NCBI RefSeq assembly: GCF_014145615.1
Contig: NZ_JACIVH010000041.1
Location: forward strand, 1 to 64,000
Source of the DNA: Limosilactobacillus balticus
GTDB taxonomy: Bacteria; Bacillota; Bacilli; Lactobacillales; Lactobacillaceae
Direction of reading: 5' to 3'
DNA length: 64,000 nucleotides
The translations under genes and the position numbers were made by a program. The notes beneath the pieces were generated by a model. That model did not search any database and had not been told where the DNA came from. It worked only from the letters and a program-made list of their open reading frames with translations. Positions 46,037 through 55,925 of the stretch are shown here, one piece after another (positions within the stretch are counted from its first letter, which is position 1; each line of letters starts with the position of its first letter).

Positions 46037-46093
46037 AGTAGTAAATTAATTTGTTATAATCAACTTTGATTATCAAAATGAGGACATGATTAA

Positions 46094-47305
46094 ATGAAAA
46101 TAAAACAATTACCAGCTATATTTGAACCAGCACGCCCTGTTTTACAAAAAATAGAGGAGGCTGGCTACGAAGCATATTTTGTTGGCGGTTGTGTCCGTGA
46201 CACTATCTTACATGACGAGATTCATGATATAGATATAGCAACGAGTGCTTACCCTAGTGAAATAAAGGCGATTTTTAACCATACTGTTGATACCGGAATT
46301 GAACATGGTACAGTTATGATTCTTGACCATGGAACGGGATATGAAACAACTACTTTTAGAACCGAGTCAGGTTACCAAGACTATCGCCGTCCTGATAAAG
46401 TGACTTTTGTTCGTTCATTAAGCGAAGATCTCCAACGTCGTGATTTCACAATTAATGCTCTTGCCTTGCGCGAGGACGGGGAAGTTATTGACCTATTTAA
46501 CGGACTAGAAGACCTGCAAAAGCATCTTATTAAAGCGGTCGGTAACCCTAATGAACGTTTCCATGAAGATGCTTTACGGATGATGCGGGCTGTGCGTTTT
46601 GCAAGTAAGCTTGATTTTGTCATTGATACTGCAACGTTAAAAGGGATTAGAGAAAATGCACCATTATTAGAAAAAATTGCAGTTGAACGAATCCGGGTTG
46701 AGCTAGAAAAACTATTGTTGGGCCAAAATCCAGTAGCGGGCTTAAAAGATTTTATTGCAACTGGTTTGTACCAATATTGTCCAGGATTGGAAAATGCGCA
46801 AGCTACTTTGTCGGCTTTATTAATCCTTAACCAATGGCATTTGGAGAATGAGGCTCAATTGTGGTCAGTTTTAAGCTTACAACTCCAGCTTGATCAAAAA
46901 GAAATTGGTAAATTCTTAAAGAAGTGGAAGACAGCAAATGACTTAATTGCGCAAGTAAAAAAAATAGTTCCAGCAGTCCAAGCAATTCGTCAACGTGCGC
47001 TTACACCAGCGCTAATGTTTAATACTGGTGAAACAGCCCTCCATGATGCTAACCAAGTAGCTAAGTTATATGGATGGGCAATTAATGATGAGGAATTACA
47101 AAAAGCTTATCAAAAATTACCAATTAAAAACGCTAAAGAACTAGCGATTGATGGTCGAGTATTAATTACTAAAGCAGGAGTGAAACCGGGGCCATTGATG
47201 GGAAAGATTCTTCAGCAATTAACGCTGGCAGTAGTAAATGGTGAGATAGCTAACGATGCAACAACATTGTTAGCAAAAGTAGAAGAGATAACGAAAGAGG
47301 GATAA
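46094..47305 (+). CDS. cca: CCA-adding tRNA nucleotidyltransferase
   Basis: A 403-residue class II nucleotidyltransferase that builds or repairs the tRNA 3'-CCA end. Motif A is FVGGCVRDTIL with the metal-binding DIDIA (about 30-50). RRDFTINALAL (about 115) and the nucleotide-selecting ERIRVELEKLL region (about 200) follow. Length is normal for the Firmicute form without an HD domain. One base separates it from the ABC-F gene. Confidence 0.95.
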   Translation: MKIKQLPAIFEPARPVLQKIEEAGYEAYFVGGCVRDTILHDEIHDIDIATSAYPSEIKAIFNHTVDTGIEHGTVMILDHGTGYETTTFRTESGYQDYRRPDKVTFVRSLSEDLQRRDFTINALALREDGEVIDLFNGLEDLQKHLIKAVGNPNERFHEDALRMMRAVRFASKLDFVIDTATLKGIRENAPLLEKIAVERIRVELEKLLLGQNPVAGLKDFIATGLYQYCPGLENAQATLSALLILNQWHLENEAQLWSVLSLQLQLDQKEIGKFLKKWKTANDLIAQVKKIVPAVQAIRQRALTPALMFNTGETALHDANQVAKLYGWAINDEELQKAYQKLPIKNAKELAIDGRVLITKAGVKPGPLMGKILQQLTLAVVNGEIANDATTLLAKVEEITKEG

Positions 47306-47306
47306 T

Positions 47307-49217
47307 ATGCAAACGATGCGTGCAGAGGGTTTAACCAGTACATACGGGGAAAAGACCTTATTTGATAATATTTCGTTTATTATCAATGAAAATGATAGAA
47401 TTGGACTGATTGGTGTTAATGGGAGTGGCAAAACAAGCCTTCTTAACGTAATTAGTGGAGAAGTAAACCCAGAAGGCGGCGGTCAGATTACTAAGCCTAA
47501 TGATTATACGATTGGTTATCTAAAGCAGCAGCCTGAACTTGATGAAAATAAGACAATCATGGAAGCTGTTTTTGAAGGTAAACAACCAGTTTTTGAAACA
47601 ATTCGCCAATATGAGCTGGCTCTTGAACGGTTTACAAAGCACCCAGAAGATCCACAAGCAATCGACCGCTACACAAAAATGCAGGCACGAATGGACCAAG
47701 AAGATGCGTGGGAAGCTGATAGTCGGGTGAAGACGATTCTAACCCAGTTGAAGATAAAAGATGTAAGTCAAAAGATTGCTCAACTTTCTGGAGGACAAAA
47801 GAAACGGGTTGGGTTAGCGCAAGTCTTAATTCAACAGCCAGACCTCCTATTACTCGATGAACCAACTAACCACTTAGATCTTGATTCGGTAGTTTGGCTC
47901 CAGGATTTTCTTCGCAGTTATAAGGGTGCTGTGCTTGTTGTTACCCACGATCGGTACTTCTTGGATCAAATTACAAATCATATCTGGGAACTATCTTTTG
48001 GAAAACTTTATCACTACGAAGGAAATTATCAGGACTTTGTAGCGAAAAAGGCGGAACGAGTAGAATTAGCTAAAGATACTGAGAAAAAGAATCAACAGCT
48101 ATATAAAAAAGAATTAGCCTGGATGCGGACAGGTGCAAAAGCCCGGTCCACAAAACAAAAGGGGCGGATTAATCGATTCCACGAATTAGAAGGGAAAATT
48201 GGTAATCTTAAAACTGATGAAGATATTGCCATTAATCTTGGATCACAACGTCTAGGGAAAGATGTTATTCAATTTAAGGCTGCCAACTTAAAATTTGATC
48301 ATCATCAAATTCTTCATGACTTCAATTGGCTTGTTCAGGCCGGTGATCGAATTGGAATTACTGGTGAAAATGGAGCGGGGAAGACAAGTTTATTAAACGT
48401 GATTGCCCAACGTGTCCCATTAGATAGTGGTGTCCTTAAGATTGGAGAAACCGTTAAGTTAGGATATTATACCCAGCAAACAGAAGGAATTGATAATGAC
48501 AAGCGGATGATTAGTTTCTTATCTGAAATTGCAGATAATGTTACTGATAAAGATGGTAATAAGCTTAGCGTTACCCAATTATTAGAACGTTTCTTATTCC
48601 CTCGTTTTATGCATGGTACTTTGATCCGAAAGCTTTCTGGGGGTGAAAAGCGACGATTATACCTCTTAAAGATCTTAATGCAGCAGCCTAATGTCTTATT
48701 ACTAGATGAACCAACTAATGACCTTGATATTGGAACACTGACAGTTCTTGAAGATTACCTAGATAATTTTGCGGGAACTGTAATTACGGTTTCTCATGAT
48801 CGCTATTTCTTAGATAAAGTGGCCGACAATTTGCTAGTCTTCAATGGGAATGGTGACATTGAGCGTTATACGGGACGCTTTACTGATTATTTAACTGCTA
48901 AAAAAGAAGAAGCAGATAAGGACAAAGAACTTAAAAATGATCAAAAAGCCCTTGCTAAAAAGCAGGTAAGTAAGCAAGAACCAGCTAAGAAAGAAAAAAC
49001 AAAACTTACTTATGCTGAACAACTTGAGTGGGATCATATTGATGAAGAATTAGATGCCCTTGATCAACAGCATCAGCAATTAGAAAATGAAATGGCCGAA
49101 GCAGCAAGTGATTATACGAAACTTGCTAAGTTACAAAAGCAACTAAATGAAGTCCAAGAAAAAATTGATGAGAAGACAGCTCGTTGGGAGTATTTAAGCA
49201 CATACGTCGATGAGTAA
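47307..49217 (+). CDS. ABC-F family ATPase (Uup-like)
   Basis: A 636-residue cytosolic protein with two ABC domains and no membrane segment. Walker A motifs are GVNGSGKTS (about 36) and GENGAGKTS (about 352); signatures LSGGQKKR and LSGGEKRR; Walker [15 protein letters not shown] and [11 protein letters not shown]. The C-terminal approximately 80 residues are a charged coiled coil ([20 protein letters not shown]), as in Uup. ABC-F proteins act on the ribosome or, for Uup, are linked to DNA and ribosome maintenance. Antibiotic resistance is not implied. Confidence 0.92.
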   Translation: MQTMRAEGLTSTYGEKTLFDNISFIINENDRIGLIGVNGSGKTSLLNVISGEVNPEGGGQITKPNDYTIGYLKQQPELDENKTIMEAVFEGKQPVFETIRQYELALERFTKHPEDPQAIDRYTKMQARMDQEDAWEADSRVKTILTQLKIKDVSQKIAQLSGGQKKRVGLAQVLIQQPDLLLLDEPTNHLDLDSVVWLQDFLRSYKGAVLVVTHDRYFLDQITNHIWELSFGKLYHYEGNYQDFVAKKAERVELAKDTEKKNQQLYKKELAWMRTGAKARSTKQKGRINRFHELEGKIGNLKTDEDIAINLGSQRLGKDVIQFKAANLKFDHHQILHDFNWLVQAGDRIGITGENGAGKTSLLNVIAQRVPLDSGVLKIGETVKLGYYTQQTEGIDNDKRMISFLSEIADNVTDKDGNKLSVTQLLERFLFPRFMHGTLIRKLSGGEKRRLYLLKILMQQPNVLLLDEPTNDLDIGTLTVLEDYLDNFAGTVITVSHDRYFLDKVADNLLVFNGNGDIERYTGRFTDYLTAKKEEADKDKELKNDQKALAKKQVSKQEPAKKEKTKLTYAEQLEWDHIDEELDALDQQHQQLENEMAEAASDYTKLAKLQKQLNEVQEKIDEKTARWEYLSTYVDE

Positions 49218-49234
49218 GGGAGGAAAAAATAAGG

Positions 49235-50197
49235 ATGACGACAAATGTAAATGAAGAGCAATATTTAGATTTAATTCGTTATGTATTAGCGAATGGACAT
49301 CAAAAAAGTGATCGGACAGGGACAGGTACTAAATCTGTTTTCGGATATCAGATGCGATTTGACCTAAGTAATGGTTTTCCTATTTTAACTACCAAGAAAG
49401 TTCCATTTGGCTTGATTAAGAGTGAATTACTATGGTTTTTACGAGGTGACACTAATATTCGCTTCTTACTTCAACACAAGAATCATATTTGGGATGAATG
49501 GGCATTTAAGAAGTGGGTGGAAAGTGATGAATATCAAGGTCCAGATATGACGGACTTTGGTCACCGTTGGCTTAAAGATCCAGAGTTTAAGAAACTCTAT
49601 CTCCAAGAAAAGAAGGCTTTTTGTCAGCGAATTCTTGAAGATGATGATTTTGCTCAAAAGTATGGCGACTTAGGCCTTGTTTATGGAAGTCAGTGGCGAA
49701 AATGGAAGACGAGTCAAGGCGACACAATTGATCAAATCGCTAACGTTATCCATCAGATTAAAACTACTCCAGATTCACGACGGATGATTGTTTCAGCTTG
49801 GAATCCAGAAGATGTTCCTTCAATGGCTCTTCCTCCATGTCATACAATGTTCCAATTTTATGTTAATGATGGAAAACTTAGCTGTCAGCTCTATCAGCGA
49901 AGTGCCGATATCTTTTTAGGTGTGCCATTCAATATCGCTAGTTATGCCTTATTGACGCATATGATTGCTCATCAATGTGGTCTAGAACCTGGCGAGTTTG
50001 TTCATACATTAGGGGATGCTCACATTTATCTAAACCATCTTGATCAAGTTAAAGAACAACTGACAAGAACGCCTCATGAAGCTCCTAAATTGATTTTACC
50101 TGCTGAACCAAAACCAATCGATCAATATGAAATGACTGAGATTAAGTTAGAAGGTTATACTCATGAGCCTGCAATTAAGGCTCCCGTAGCAGTTTAA
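49235..50197 (+). CDS. thyA: Thymidylate synthase
   Basis: A 320-residue ThyA that methylates dUMP to dTMP with methylene-tetrahydrofolate. The nucleophile Cys is in [13 protein letters not shown] (about 200); [17 protein letters not shown] and the folate-binding N-terminus ([11 protein letters not shown]) are intact. It is about 50 residues longer than E. coli ThyA owing to an insertion near 90-140, as in the classic Lactobacillus casei enzyme. It is followed directly by dfrA, which regenerates its cofactor. Confidence 0.97.
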   Translation: MTTNVNEEQYLDLIRYVLANGHQKSDRTGTGTKSVFGYQMRFDLSNGFPILTTKKVPFGLIKSELLWFLRGDTNIRFLLQHKNHIWDEWAFKKWVESDEYQGPDMTDFGHRWLKDPEFKKLYLQEKKAFCQRILEDDDFAQKYGDLGLVYGSQWRKWKTSQGDTIDQIANVIHQIKTTPDSRRMIVSAWNPEDVPSMALPPCHTMFQFYVNDGKLSCQLYQRSADIFLGVPFNIASYALLTHMIAHQCGLEPGEFVHTLGDAHIYLNHLDQVKEQLTRTPHEAPKLILPAEPKPIDQYEMTEIKLEGYTHEPAIKAPVAV

Positions 50198-50212
50198 AAG
50201 GAGTGGTTCAAG

Positions 50213-50701
50213 ATGAGTGAGCTGAATTTAATTTGGGCGGAAGATTTGAATGGCTGGATTGGTAAAGATAATACAATCCCGTGGCATGTTTCTGCTGATA
50301 TGAAGCATTTTAAGACAAAAACTACTGGTCACCCGATTATAATGGGACGAAAAACTTTTACTTCTCTTGGCAATAAACCGTTGCCTAAGCGGGAAAATAT
50401 TGTGCTTACCAATCAGAACATAGATGTTGAAGGAGTTAAGGTCGTTCATTCTTTAGTTGCCCTTAAAGAATATCTTAAATCAAACCCAGATGAATATTTT
50501 GTAATTGGAGGAGCAACCATCTATCAACAATTACTCCCAATGGCGACAAAGTTAACACGAACTGTAATAAATAAGCAAATTGTTGGGGATACAAAAATGC
50601 CAACGATCGATTATGACCGTTGGCACTTAGTAAATTTCAATAATTATGAAAAAGATGACCAGCTAATTTGTCGTTTTGAAGAATGGGAACTAAACGTATA
50701 A
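50213..50701 (+). CDS. dfrA: Dihydrofolate reductase
   Basis: A 162-residue NADPH-dependent enzyme that recycles the dihydrofolate formed by ThyA. Typical features are IPWHVSADMKHFK (about 23-35), the GRKTF cofactor loop (about 45) and FVIGGATIYQQLLP (about 96). ATG follows AAAGGAG. Its last 12 bp overlap the 3' end of the convergent hlyIII gene, and no terminator is evident between them. Confidence 0.96.
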   Translation: MSELNLIWAEDLNGWIGKDNTIPWHVSADMKHFKTKTTGHPIIMGRKTFTSLGNKPLPKRENIVLTNQNIDVEGVKVVHSLVALKEYLKSNPDEYFVIGGATIYQQLLPMATKLTRTVINKQIVGDTKMPTIDYDRWHLVNFNNYEKDDQLICRFEEWELNV

Positions 50702-51337
50702 AAGAATTGAGAAATACATTAATATTGTTCCAATGAGGACAAAGATATGCCAAATTAAATGGGTATATGCAGTTGGACGGCTATAGAAGAGGGCACCAAG
50801 AGTAAAGGAGAGTCCTCCTAGTAATAGTAGCCCAAAGCCAACTGGACCAAGAGCACGCCAAAGAGGCATGAAAGCGACTAGACATAGCCAGCCCATAAGA
50901 ATGTAAATAATAGTTGAATATTTACTTTTATGTTTTAACCAAATACATTTATACACGATTCCAATAACGGAGAGGCCCCAAATCACGCCGAAAATTGTCC
51001 AGCCTAACCAGCCGCGGATACTAACCAAGCAATAGGGGGTATAAGTGGCTGCAATAAGCACAAAGATCATTGAATGGTCGAGAATTTGAAAGACCCGTTT
51101 AGCTCGTGTAAAGATTAAGGCGTGAAATAAGGTTGACGAAAGGTAAAAAAGAATTAAAGCACTTCCGTAAATAGTAAAGGTAACAATTCGCATGGGACTA
51201 CCAGTATGAACAGCTCTGATAATTAATAAGATCAAGCCGGCAATTGATAATCCTGCTCCGATCCCATGAGTAATGGCATTACCGATTTCTATTAATAAAG
51301 TACGCCGATCTCTTGTCCTTTTTTGTGTATCCATCAA
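50690..51337 (-). CDS. Hemolysin III family membrane protein (PAQR/YqfA-like)
   Basis: A 215-residue integral membrane protein with seven hydrophobic segments. HAL, DHSMIFVLIAATYTPYCL and the C-terminal HLIWHIFVLIGTI carry the His/Asp residues typical of the Hly-III/PAQR family, thought to bind a metal. True haemolytic activity is not implied; a lipid-related role is often proposed. It is convergent with dfrA, overlapping by 12 bp. Confidence 0.93.
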   Translation of the reverse strand: MMDTQKRTRDRRTLLIEIGNAITHGIGAGLSIAGLILLIIRAVHTGSPMRIVTFTIYGSALILFYLSSTLFHALIFTRAKRVFQILDHSMIFVLIAATYTPYCLVSIRGWLGWTIFGVIWGLSVIGIVYKCIWLKHKSKYSTIIYILMGWLCLVAFMPLWRALGPVGFGLLLLGGLSFTLGALFYSRPTAYTHLIWHIFVLIGTILMYFSILLYV

Positions 51338-51429
51338 AAAACCCCTTTCTAAAGACCAATGAATTTTTAAAATATTTTTGTTATACTAAATAAATAGTAA
51401 TTGATCCTACAAAATTAGATAAAATTGAG

Positions 51430-51478
51430 TATAATAGTACTTGAAATTAATTATCTAGTTTTAGATACTAGATAATTA
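51430..51478 (+). promoter_or_regulatory. TATAAT box and palindrome upstream of degV
   Basis: TATAAT at 51430-51435 lacks a good -35 at the right distance. It is followed by a perfect 11-bp inverted repeat TAATTATCTAG (51448-51458) with 51468-51478. The repeat has no T-run, so it looks more like an operator or a leader hairpin than a terminator. Confidence 0.4.
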
Positions 51479-51512
51479 TAGCACAAATTGTTCAGGAAGA
51501 GTGGTAAGTTTC

Positions 51513-52355
51513 ATGGCAAAGATAAAAATTGTTTGTGACTCATCGGCAGGATTAACTGATGAAGAAATTAAAAAATATGACATTACAATTATACCATTAA
51601 GTGTAATGATTGATGGGACGGTATACGTTGAGCGTGAAACAATTACAAACGAACAGTTCCCTGAAATGATGAAGAATGCTAAGTCACTGCCAAAGACTTC
51701 TCAGCCACCAATTGGGAAGTTTGTGGATGCCTTTGATAAGCTAGGTGAAGATGGTAGTGAAGTATTATGCGTTACAATGATGGAATCAATTAGTGGGACC
51801 GTCCATGCGGCTGAACAAGCGGCTGGAATGACAAAGACAAAAGTTACAGTCTACGATTCCCAGTCAACCGACCAAGTAATGGGCTTTGAAATAATTGAAG
51901 CAGCTCAAGTAATTGAAGCCGGTGGTAGCGTTGAAGATGCAATTGCTAAGATGAAAGAAGTACTTAGTAAATCTGAACTTTACTTGGCAATTGATAACCT
52001 TGATAATTTAGTTGCTGGTGGACGAATCAGTAGGTTTGCTGGTGCTATTTCTAATCTATTAAACATTAAGGTCATGCTTCATGTGTACGATGGTCAGATT
52101 CATATTGAGTCAAAAGGCCGAGGCATTAAATCAATACATAAAGAATGGGATAAGATTTTAGATGAAATGGCACGGGGACCAAAAGTTAAGCGCATTGGGA
52201 TTTCTCATGTCGATGCTGGCAAAGAAGTAGAACGCTTATTAGCAAAACTAAAAGAACTTTATCCAGAAATTGATGTTACTGTTCGGGAGACAGTGCCAAT
52301 TATTGCGACTCATACTGGAATGGGTGCTTGTTGTTTGCTATACTACACAGAATAA
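51513..52355 (+). CDS. DegV family fatty-acid-binding protein
   Basis: A 280-residue DegV-domain protein. The family binds long-chain fatty acids and, as FakB, presents them to the kinase FakA; FakA is not in this window. Motifs are KIVCDSSAGLTDEEIKKYDI at the N-terminus, TSQPPIGKFVDAF (about 60), SISGTVHAAEQAAG (about 90) and VAGGRISRFAGAI (about 165). The start is taken as ATG at 51513; GTG at 51501 is a less likely start. Confidence 0.9.
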   Translation: MAKIKIVCDSSAGLTDEEIKKYDITIIPLSVMIDGTVYVERETITNEQFPEMMKNAKSLPKTSQPPIGKFVDAFDKLGEDGSEVLCVTMMESISGTVHAAEQAAGMTKTKVTVYDSQSTDQVMGFEIIEAAQVIEAGGSVEDAIAKMKEVLSKSELYLAIDNLDNLVAGGRISRFAGAISNLLNIKVMLHVYDGQIHIESKGRGIKSIHKEWDKILDEMARGPKVKRIGISHVDAGKEVERLLAKLKELYPEIDVTVRETVPIIATHTGMGACCLLYYTE

Positions 52356-52374
52356 TCTTTGATAAAAATAGGTG

Positions 52375-52412
52375 GAGGCTGAGAAAAATGAAAATTTTTC
52401 CCAGCCTCTATC
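52375..52412 (+). terminator. Terminator after degV
   Basis: A 15-bp stem with one mismatch (52375-52389 with 52394-52408), 4-nt loop, weakly T-rich 3' side. Confidence 0.78.
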
Positions 52413-52446
52413 TTCTTAAAATTTTAAAATAAAGGAATATAAATAG

Positions 52447-53373
52447 ATGAAAAAGTGGACTAAATGGCTATTATTATCGCTTTTGGCTATTCTGATTATT
52501 GGTGGAGGATGGTATACTGTTAACCACTTTACAAATTTAACTAGTAATAGTTCAAAAGTTGTTACACCAAAGTACGTTGAAAAGAAAAATGTAAAGCTAG
52601 TTGCACTAGGTGATTCCCTTACTCATGGCCAAGGGGATGAAGCTAATAATGGTGGGTATGTTGGAGTAATTAAAGAAAAAATCGAACATCGTTATCACCA
52701 AACCAAGGTTACAACAGTCAATTACGGGGTAACTGGAGACCGGTCCGACCAGATTCTTGATCGATTAAATCAGCAATCTCAATTACGCAGTGACTTACAG
52801 AGCGCGGATGTAATTACGATGACTGTTGGTGGGAACGACTTGATGCAGATCCTTGAAAAAAACGTAATGGGCTCTGAACGGCAAGTCACCAGTAGTGTTG
52901 AAAGCGGCGAAAAAACTTATCAACAAAAATTGATTAAGCTATTTAATGCAGTTCGAAAGGAAAATCCTAGGGCTCCTATTTTTGTGATGAGTATTTACAA
53001 TCCCTTCTATACCTATTTTCCAGATGTAACAATTATTAACCAGTCAATTAATCAATGGAACCGAACTACACAGGATGCAATGGATAATTATAAGTCAATG
53101 TATTTTGTGAACATTAATAAGCTGATGTCATATGGCCAATACCAGACTAAGAGTCAGCAACAACAGCTGGTCAAGGAAGAAGAAAAGGCTAACCAAGGGC
53201 AAGTCAGTCAAAAGCGAGTCATTGAAATTATGAATCATAAGGATAAGAACCTTAATAAGTATATTTCAACAGAAGACAATTTCCATCCTAATCATACAGG
53301 ATACGTCAAAATTGCTGATCAATTATTTAAGGTAATGCAAAAACATGATAGCTGGGAATTCACACGGAGGTAA
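52447..53373 (+). CDS. SGNH/GDSL hydrolase (YpmR-like), membrane-anchored
   Basis: A 308-residue secreted esterase-like protein. An N-terminal hydrophobic segment (about 7-22) serves as signal anchor. SGNH blocks are ALGDSLTHGQGDE (catalytic Ser near 57), YGVTGDRSDQIL (Gly), TVGGNDLMQIL (Asn), and the C-terminal DNFHPNHTGY with catalytic Asp and His. The substrate is unknown. It is followed within 2 bp by ypmS; ypmR-ypmS-yozE order is shared with other Firmicutes. Confidence 0.91.
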   Translation: MKKWTKWLLLSLLAILIIGGGWYTVNHFTNLTSNSSKVVTPKYVEKKNVKLVALGDSLTHGQGDEANNGGYVGVIKEKIEHRYHQTKVTTVNYGVTGDRSDQILDRLNQQSQLRSDLQSADVITMTVGGNDLMQILEKNVMGSERQVTSSVESGEKTYQQKLIKLFNAVRKENPRAPIFVMSIYNPFYTYFPDVTIINQSINQWNRTTQDAMDNYKSMYFVNINKLMSYGQYQTKSQQQQLVKEEEKANQGQVSQKRVIEIMNHKDKNLNKYISTEDNFHPNHTGYVKIADQLFKVMQKHDSWEFTRR

Positions 53374-53375
53374 AA

Positions 53376-53978
53376 ATGAAAAATTCTGCAGAAAAAAAGA
53401 TTAATTGGTGGAAGTGGGCCTTTTTTTGCTTAGTAGCTCTGATTGTAATTAGTTGCGGAGTTGTATTGAATAAAGCGACTGCGCCTACGCCGGCTGCAAC
53501 GACAAGCAAAGCTGTAAAACCAAGTGATTCATCGGTGACAGTTGAATTAAATAAAAAACAAGTGAACGCTTTAGCTGCTAACTATCTGAATCAGTTTCTA
53601 AAAGGGCAAAAGATTCGTTATGATTTTATTGTTGGGGATCAGTATGCTACCCTGACAGGGAATACTAAGTTTTTAGGGGCTAAGGTGCGATTTGCTATTA
53701 ATTTTATTCCTGAACGATTAAATAACGGAAATGTCTTGTTACGTGCTAAGGGGCTTTCAGTTGGAAGGCTAAATATTCCGATCAAATTTGTGATGGGGTA
53801 CATTGCAAAGAATTATAATATTCCTAAATGGGTCACAATTAATCCACAAAAGAAGACGGTTTTATTAGACCTTAACCGTTATAGTAAGCACCGTTCTCTC
53901 AAGTACTCAGCTCAAGAAATTAATATGCAAGAAGGGCGGTTTAAATTTTTAATTACAGTCCCAACAAATAATGAATAA
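53376..53978 (+). CDS. YpmS family membrane-anchored protein
   Basis: A 200-residue protein with one N-terminal transmembrane helix (about 11-30) and an extracytoplasmic domain of the YpmS/DUF2140 family (VTVELNKKQVNALAANYLNQFL; RFAINFIPERLNNGNVLLRAKGLSVGRL region). Function is unknown. Tight coupling to the SGNH hydrolase gene suggests a joint envelope role. Confidence 0.86.
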   Translation: MKNSAEKKINWWKWAFFCLVALIVISCGVVLNKATAPTPAATTSKAVKPSDSSVTVELNKKQVNALAANYLNQFLKGQKIRYDFIVGDQYATLTGNTKFLGAKVRFAINFIPERLNNGNVLLRAKGLSVGRLNIPIKFVMGYIAKNYNIPKWVTINPQKKTVLLDLNRYSKHRSLKYSAQEINMQEGRFKFLITVPTNNE

Positions 53979-53996
53979 ACATTGGAGGAAATTAAG

Positions 53997-54218
53997 ATGA
54001 GAATGAGCTTTTATCAGTTTTTAATGACTCAACGAAACCCGAATAGTGCAGATGAAGTTCAACAGTTTGCAAACAATGCTTTTTTAGATACTGCTTTTCC
54101 TAAACATTCAGAGAATTTTGATGAAATTTCACATTATTTAGAAGAAAATGCCGACTATTTGCCATCAATGACAATTTTTGATGAAGCATGGCAACGGTAT
54201 ATTGATGCAATGAATTAA
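53997..54218 (+). CDS. YozE family small protein
   Basis: A 73-residue cytosolic SAM-like helical protein (UPF0346). MSFYQFLMTQRNP and FANNAFLDTAFPKHSENFDEISHYLE (FPKHSENFDEISHYLE) are typical. Function is unknown. The start is ATG at 53997, 9 nt from GGAGG; the upstream TTG at 53982 precedes that site. Confidence 0.88.
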   Translation: MRMSFYQFLMTQRNPNSADEVQQFANNAFLDTAFPKHSENFDEISHYLEENADYLPSMTIFDEAWQRYIDAMN

Positions 54219-54239
54219 AAGAGAAGGGGAGAAAGTCAA

Positions 54240-55112
54240 ATGGCAACAATTCAATGGTTTCCGGGACACATGGCAAAAGCATTACGACAAATTCGTGAGC
54301 AAATGCCACTAGTAGATATTTTATTTGAGCTAGTTGATGCGCGGGTCCCTTATTCGTCGCAAAATCCAGAAGTGGCACTAGCGGCAGGAGAAAAGCCAAA
54401 ACTTTTAATTATGACAAAGACGGATTTGGCAGACCAGAAACGATTAAATGAATGGATTAAATACTTTGAGCAACATAATCAACCAGTTCTTGCCCTTGAT
54501 TCACGACAAAATAACGTGGCAAAAGTTGTAACGGCTAAAAGTAAAGAAATATTAAAAGATAAATTGGCAGAAGAAAAAGCCAAGGGAATGAAAAAGAGGC
54601 CAATTCGGGCAATGTGTGTTGGAGTTCCCAATGTAGGGAAATCAACCCTTTTAAATCATCTGGTAAAAAAGAACGTCGCAGCAACTGGAAACCGTCCAGG
54701 TGTTACTACTGGACAACAATGGTTACGGTCATCGGCAGAATTGGAATTACTTGATACTCCTGGTGTCCTTTGGCATAAATTTGCTACTCCTAAGCAAGGA
54801 ATAATGCTGGCTTTAACAGGAGCAATTAAAGATAGCTTATACGCAAAGGATGATGTAGCGTTGTTTGCCCTTGATTACTTGCGGCAATATCAGCCAGAAG
54901 TGTTAAAGCAACGTTACCACTTAACTGATGCAGATCTGGATGAATCGGTTGCCAATCCGGATTTACTATTAACGATTACTGCTAAAATGGGCTTTCGTGA
55001 TGATTATGATCGAGCTAGTGAACGGTTGATTTTTGACTTGCGAAAGGGAAAATTAGGACCAATCACTTTGGAAGTACCAGTTGACCTAAATGAGGATGGA
55101 CTAAATGAATAA
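54240..55112 (+). CDS. rbgA: Ribosome biogenesis GTPase RbgA (YlqF)
   Basis: A 290-residue circularly permuted GTPase for late 50S assembly. The G4 motif TKTDL (about 59) precedes G1 GVPNVGKST (about 130) and G3 DTPG (about 177), the hallmark order. The N-terminus IQWFPGHMAKALR is diagnostic. It overlaps rnhB by 8 bp, a conserved pair. Confidence 0.96.
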   Translation: MATIQWFPGHMAKALRQIREQMPLVDILFELVDARVPYSSQNPEVALAAGEKPKLLIMTKTDLADQKRLNEWIKYFEQHNQPVLALDSRQNNVAKVVTAKSKEILKDKLAEEKAKGMKKRPIRAMCVGVPNVGKSTLLNHLVKKNVAATGNRPGVTTGQQWLRSSAELELLDTPGVLWHKFATPKQGIMLALTGAIKDSLYAKDDVALFALDYLRQYQPEVLKQRYHLTDADLDESVANPDLLLTITAKMGFRDDYDRASERLIFDLRKGKLGPITLEVPVDLNEDGLNE

Positions 55113-55875
55113 GGAAACCATTAGTCAAATTAAGGCCCGTTTACAAACTATCACAGATGCAACTGATCCTTACTTGCAGACTATTCGTGATGATTCGCGC
55201 AAAGGTGTTCAAACGGCAATTCAGCAATTTGAACACCGGCTTGCACGGCAGAAGGAAGCTGAAGAGGCGTTCAAAAAGCGATTCAAATATGAAAAGTACT
55301 ACTGGGAAAATGGATGTCAGTATATTGCAGGAATGGATGAAGTAGGAAGAGGACCATTAGCTGGGCCAGTGGTTACTTGTGCGGTAATCCTAAATGCAGA
55401 TTTTGATCTGATAGGGGTAACAGATTCTAAACAATTAACTAGACATGAACGGGAAAATTTATATTTACGAATTGTTGATGAGGCAGTTGAGGTTAGCATC
55501 GCGGTCAATGATGCGCCAGTGATTGATCAAATGAATATTTATGCGGCTACCCAAGATGCAATGATCCGAGCAGTTAACTGCCTTCACCATCGGCCAGATC
55601 ATCTGATTGTTGATGCTGTCCCGTTAACAATTGATATTCCTCAGACAACTTTAATCAAGGGAGATCAAAAGAGTATTAGTGTTGCTGCAGCCAGTATTGT
55701 CGCAAAAGAATACCGGGATCACTTAATGCGGGACTATGATTATGTTTATCCAGGGTATGGTTTTGCACAAAATATGGGGTATGGGACCAAAGAACATTTA
55801 GCCGGTTTAGAAAAAATGGGGGCCACTCCTATTCATCGGCGTTCTTTTAATCCCGTTCCAAAATATTTAAATTAA
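55105..55875 (+). CDS. rnhB: Ribonuclease HII
   Basis: A 256-residue type 2 RNase H that removes ribonucleotides and RNA primers from DNA. The catalytic GMDEVGRGPLAGPVV (first Asp and Glu, about 74) and VDAVPL (Asp near 171) are intact. The N-terminal approximately 65-residue extension is usual in Firmicutes. Starts within rbgA. Confidence 0.95.
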   Translation: MNKETISQIKARLQTITDATDPYLQTIRDDSRKGVQTAIQQFEHRLARQKEAEEAFKKRFKYEKYYWENGCQYIAGMDEVGRGPLAGPVVTCAVILNADFDLIGVTDSKQLTRHERENLYLRIVDEAVEVSIAVNDAPVIDQMNIYAATQDAMIRAVNCLHHRPDHLIVDAVPLTIDIPQTTLIKGDQKSISVAAASIVAKEYRDHLMRDYDYVYPGYGFAQNMGYGTKEHLAGLEKMGATPIHRRSFNPVPKYLN

Positions 55876-55925
55876 AAAATGCATTTTCAAAAAGCTTTCG
55901 TATATAAATATAGGGAGGCTTTTTT

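Noticed and set aside
47307-49217. Antibiotic-resistance ABC-F protein
   Set aside because: Domain order and the C-terminal coiled coil fit the housekeeping Uup-like group, and the neighbours (cca, thyA) are core genes.
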